In this document: in pieces, positions 6,015 through 8,115 of the stretch
How the letters are laid out: each line of letters opens with the position of its first letter
Position numbering within the stretch: the stretch's first letter is position 1
Origin: an uncultured Parvularculaceae bacterium
GTDB lineage: Bacteria; Pseudomonadota; Alphaproteobacteria; Caulobacterales; Parvularculaceae
DNA length: 8,115 bases
Reading direction: 5' to 3'
NCBI GenBank assembly: GCA_947259815.1
Contig: CAMYNO010000058.1
Coordinates: 1-8,115, forward strand
Notes under the pieces: model-generated
Told to the model about the DNA's origin: nothing
Database searches by the model: none
What the model saw: only the letters and a program-made list of their open reading frames with translations
Program-made: the position numbers and the translations under genes

Positions 6015-6999
6015 GCCCGGCGCGCCTTCGCATCGCAATCCAGACAAACGCTGGCGCGCCGATAATCGCCGCGACGACGCCAAGCTTTAACTCCGACGCC
6101 GTCGGCGCCAGCCGGGCGCCGATATCGGCCAGAACCAACATGGCGCCGCCCAATATCGCTGACGGGAAAAGCGTTCGCGCCGGATCGTGGTCGACAAACG
6201 GGCGCACAATATGTGGCGCGACAATACCGACAAAGCCGATGGCGCCGGCCATAGCGACGGACGCGCCTGTGGCCATGCCCGCACCGAGCACCGTAATGAT
6301 GCGCTGTTTCTGTAGATCGAGACCGATGCTCGCCGCGGCTTCCTCGCCAAGCGTTAACGCAGACAAACCGCGTCGGGAAAAAAACAGCATAGCAAAACCG
6401 GCGGCGAGAAAAGGCGCCGAGAGTGCAATGTCTTCAAAGCTGCGATTGGCGACGGAGCCAAGCATCCAGTTTATCATGTCAGCGAGAGTGAATGGGTTCG
6501 GCGCCAGATTGAGGATCAGGCTCATGGCCGCGCCGGCGAAGCTCGCCAAACCGACGCCGATAAGTATCAACGTCACGACAGACCGTGTACGGATTGCTGC
6601 AACCGCGATCAGCGCCGTCGCCGCAAGCGCACCGGCAATCGCTGCAATCGGGACTACCCACGGGCTGATCGCCGCCAGTCCGTAATAAAGAGAGATCGTC
6701 GCCGCGAGCGAGGCTGACGCGGAAACGCCAAGGACGCCGGGATCGGCCAGAGGATTGCGCAGCAATCCTTGCAACGCCGCGCCACTCGCCCCTAACGCCG
6801 CGCCAACAAGGAATGCAGCAAGGGCGCGCGGCAATCTTATGGACCAGATCACCAACCGGTCCCCCGCCTCGCCCCCGCCAAGAAGCGCAGCGACAACACG
6901 GTCAACGCCAAGAGGGGTCGAGCCGAGAAAACAGGCTGCGACTATCGCCGCCAGCGCCACTATACAAAGGAAAGTGTGAAAGCGAACCGCGGACATCAT
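6007..6999 (-). CDS. FecCD/BtuC-type ABC importer permease
   Basis: This is the inner-membrane channel subunit of the importer, normally a dimer with about ten helices per subunit. The 330 residues contain the family signatures: RLPRAL (55-60), GAALGASGAALQGLLRNPLA (67-86) running into DPGVLGVS (86-93), the ATPase-coupling region GFVGIVAPHIVR (255-266), and the C-terminal helix ELKLGVVAAIIGAPAFVW (303-320). NPLADPGVLGVS is close to BtuC (NPLAEPGLLGVS), but heme and siderophore permeases share it. In the last helix the usual ELPVG reads ELKLG, a mild variant. The start at 6999 (ATGATG) overlaps the preceding stop in an ATGA arrangement, indicating coupled translation. The longer frame starting at 7062 would add 21 non-membrane residues that lie within the neighbouring gene. 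The start could equally be the second ATG at 6996. Confidence 0.93.
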   Translation of the reverse strand: MMSAVRFHTFLCIVALAAIVAACFLGSTPLGVDRVVAALLGGGEAGDRLVIWSIRLPRALAAFLVGAALGASGAALQGLLRNPLADPGVLGVSASASLAATISLYYGLAAISPWVVPIAAIAGALAATALIAVAAIRTRSVVTLILIGVGLASFAGAAMSLILNLAPNPFTLADMINWMLGSVANRSFEDIALSAPFLAAGFAMLFFSRRGLSALTLGEEAAASIGLDLQKQRIITVLGAGMATGASVAMAGAIGFVGIVAPHIVRPFVDHDPARTLFPSAILGGAMLVLADIGARLAPTASELKLGVVAAIIGAPAFVWIAMRRRAGHD

Positions 7000-7853
7000 G
7001 GCGTCGCCGCCGCCATTGTCTCGATCGCATCCATCACAAACCATGTGCCGCAAGCTGTCCACGCACCATGCAAGGGCACGGTATCTTTTTGATCAAGCAG
7101 CTTTCTCGCTATCGGGTGGCGGATGGCGCTCCACGCGTCCAGATATTCAAAATCTTCTTCAAAGAAAGCCGTGACCGCAATATCCGGCTGCTCATACGCC
7201 AGACGTTCCAGCGGCATAGGACGCCAGCCGGGTTTGCTTTCGAAGTTCTCAAACCCGGCGGCCAGCACCATTTCATGCATTAACGACCCCGACCCGGTCG
7301 TGAAACCGGACGGCGTTATATAGAGAGCGGTTTTGGTTTCGTGCTCGCGCTCTATTGCAGAAAGGCGGCGGCGAAATTCGGCAATCAACACTGCGCCACG
7401 GTCGGGCTCGCCAAGCCCCGCCGCCATCTGTTCGATAACCGACGGAATTGAGTCTGGGCCGGGGCCGTCAAGCTGCGACGTCCAGCCGACATTCAACACC
7501 GGCACGCCCGCTCTTTCAAAAAACGACGCCGCATTCGGGCCGCCGCCATAGGATCGCACGACAAGATCCGGTTGCAGCACGAGAACATCTTCCGCCGTCG
7601 CTTTCACTGTAGGGATACCCGCCGCCGCCGCCCGCATATAGGAAAAGTTTTTCCCTGCATCCGGCGACAGCGCCAGTATGTTTTCCCTGTCGGCGAGTTT
7701 CAACACGAACTGGTCGGCGCAGTAATCGAGGCTGACAATACGCGTCGGCTTCCCCCGTGGCGACACGGCGTCGACTGAAGCACCGCCCACTTCTTCGCCA
7801 GCTTTACAGCCGGCAAAAGCGAAGGCAATAAGGGCAATCAACGCCGCACGCAT
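6996..7853 (-). CDS. Periplasmic substrate-binding lipoprotein (BtuF/FhuD-like)
   Basis: This is the binding component of the importer. The 285 residues begin with a short signal (MRAALIALIAFAFAGC); Cys16 is the likely lipid anchor, although Phe at -3 of the lipobox is unusual. The mature part matches the helical-backbone binding proteins for cobamides and iron chelates. PTRIVSLDYCADQFVLKLAD (36-55) starts the first lobe, ATAEDVLVLQPDLVV (85-99) is the family motif, a rigid linker helix lies near 135-170, and the second lobe holds the closing GAWTACGTWFVMDAI (263-277). Cys45 and Cys268 are the only Cys in the mature part apart from the anchor, so a disulfide between them is possible. The start lies 3 bp after the receptor stop, with GAGG (7863-7866) as ribosome binding site inside the receptor's last codons. 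BtuB-like receptor features favour B12 as cargo. I cannot exclude iron compounds. Confidence 0.88.
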   Translation of the reverse strand: MRAALIALIAFAFAGCKAGEEVGGASVDAVSPRGKPTRIVSLDYCADQFVLKLADRENILALSPDAGKNFSYMRAAAAGIPTVKATAEDVLVLQPDLVVRSYGGGPNAASFFERAGVPVLNVGWTSQLDGPGPDSIPSVIEQMAAGLGEPDRGAVLIAEFRRRLSAIEREHETKTALYITPSGFTTGSGSLMHEMVLAAGFENFESKPGWRPMPLERLAYEQPDIAVTAFFEEDFEYLDAWSAIRHPIARKLLDQKDTVPLHGAWTACGTWFVMDAIETMAAATP

Positions 7854-7856
7854 GGT

Positions 7857-8115
7857 CTAGAACCTCGCCCGCACGCCGCCTAAGGCGGACTGGGACGCCG
7901 TCCCATAGCCAATATCCTCCTGATACTGTGCATCAGTGAGGTTTTCCATGCGGGCGAACAACTCAAAATTATCGCTCATTTCATAAGCGCCGCGCAGATT
8001 CACGAGTACGAAGTCGTCGAGAATGACGGCGCCGTCTTATTCCTTACGATTATAGGAAACTCCTACGGATAAGTTCATGCGGCTTGTCGGCTGTGCGGCC
8101 AGTTCGTGATTGAAC
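7857..8115 (-). pseudogene. TonB-dependent receptor C-terminus (BtuB-like), split by an in-frame stop
   Basis: This is the 3' end of an outer-membrane receptor gene whose start lies beyond the window. The frame ends with DDFVLVNLRGAYEMSDNFEL, then FARMENLTDAQYQEDIGYGT, then SALGGVRARF and TAG. This is the classic last strands of a TonB-dependent barrel with terminal Phe. MENLTDAQYQ...GYGT resembles BtuB (IENLFDKEYQ...GYNT), supporting cobamide uptake. A TAA at 8037-8039 interrupts the frame 59 residues before the end. Barrel-like sequence continues in the same frame on the other side (SRMNLSVGVSYNRKE), so it is a single base substitution (for example CAA to TAA), not a frameshift. If real, the product lacks its final strands and should not assemble. 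It may also be a sequencing or assembly error, or a recent loss. The binding protein starts 3 bp downstream. Confidence 0.75.

Noticed and set aside
5493..6065. Open frame of 190 codons on the plus strand inside the ATPase region
   Set aside because: It is a shadow of the ABC ATPase, which has Walker A, signature and Walker B motifs on the other strand.
6015..6083. Upstream extension of the ATPase
   Set aside because: The extra 23 residues are Arg-rich, lie inside the permease gene and precede a normal ABC N-terminus that has its own ribosome binding site.
6140..6685. Open frame on the plus strand inside the permease region
   Set aside because: It is antisense to the FecCD permease; its Ala/Pro/Arg bias comes from high GC content.
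7000..7062. Upstream extension of the permease
   Set aside because: The extra residues lie inside the binding-protein gene. The ATGA overlap at 6996-6999 gives a natural coupled start directly before the first membrane helix.

Overview
The window reads as chromosomal DNA of an alphaproteobacterium. The visible N-terminus of GyrA carries the alphaproteobacterial-style stretch [22 protein letters not shown] content is fairly high, and every other gene is of a type common in marine or oligotrophic Alphaproteobacteria (perhaps the Caulobacterales, Parvularculales or sphingomonad side; this is inference only). No RNA gene, insertion sequence, CRISPR array, phage gene or defence system is visible.

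Layout. (1) 1-418, minus: start of gyrA, cut by the window edge just before its catalytic tyrosine. (2) 419-573: divergent intergenic region. (3) 574-2300, plus: a lipoprotein Cu/Zn superoxide dismutase whose zinc-ligand histidine is replaced by glutamate, then a Tat-exported six-bladed Kelch propeller protein. (4) 2301-2379: a leader with two interleaved inverted repeats just before a ribosome binding site. (5) 2380-5138, plus: a CNT-family nucleoside transporter, an XdhC/CoxI-family maturation factor and a MocA-type molybdenum cofactor cytidylyltransferase, tightly packed. Together they suggest uptake of nucleosides and maturation of a molybdenum hydroxylase of the xanthine dehydrogenase family, whose structural genes are not in the window. 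(6) 5139-5252: the convergent gap between the two gene blocks, holding two separate inverted repeats. The second resembles a dispersed extragenic repeat that I recall from alphaproteobacterial genomes. (7) 5253-8115, minus: an outer-membrane and ABC import operon in the order TonB-dependent receptor, binding lipoprotein, FecCD/BtuC permease, ATPase. The start and stop codons overlap or nearly touch throughout. The likely cargo is a cobamide (vitamin B12), with an iron chelate or heme as alternatives.

The most checkable oddities are an in-frame TAA that splits the receptor's conserved C-terminal barrel, the His-to-Glu change at the SOD zinc site, and the pseudoknot-like leader before the nucleoside transporter. 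I see no wholly new multi-gene system. These are local anomalies within recognisable families.
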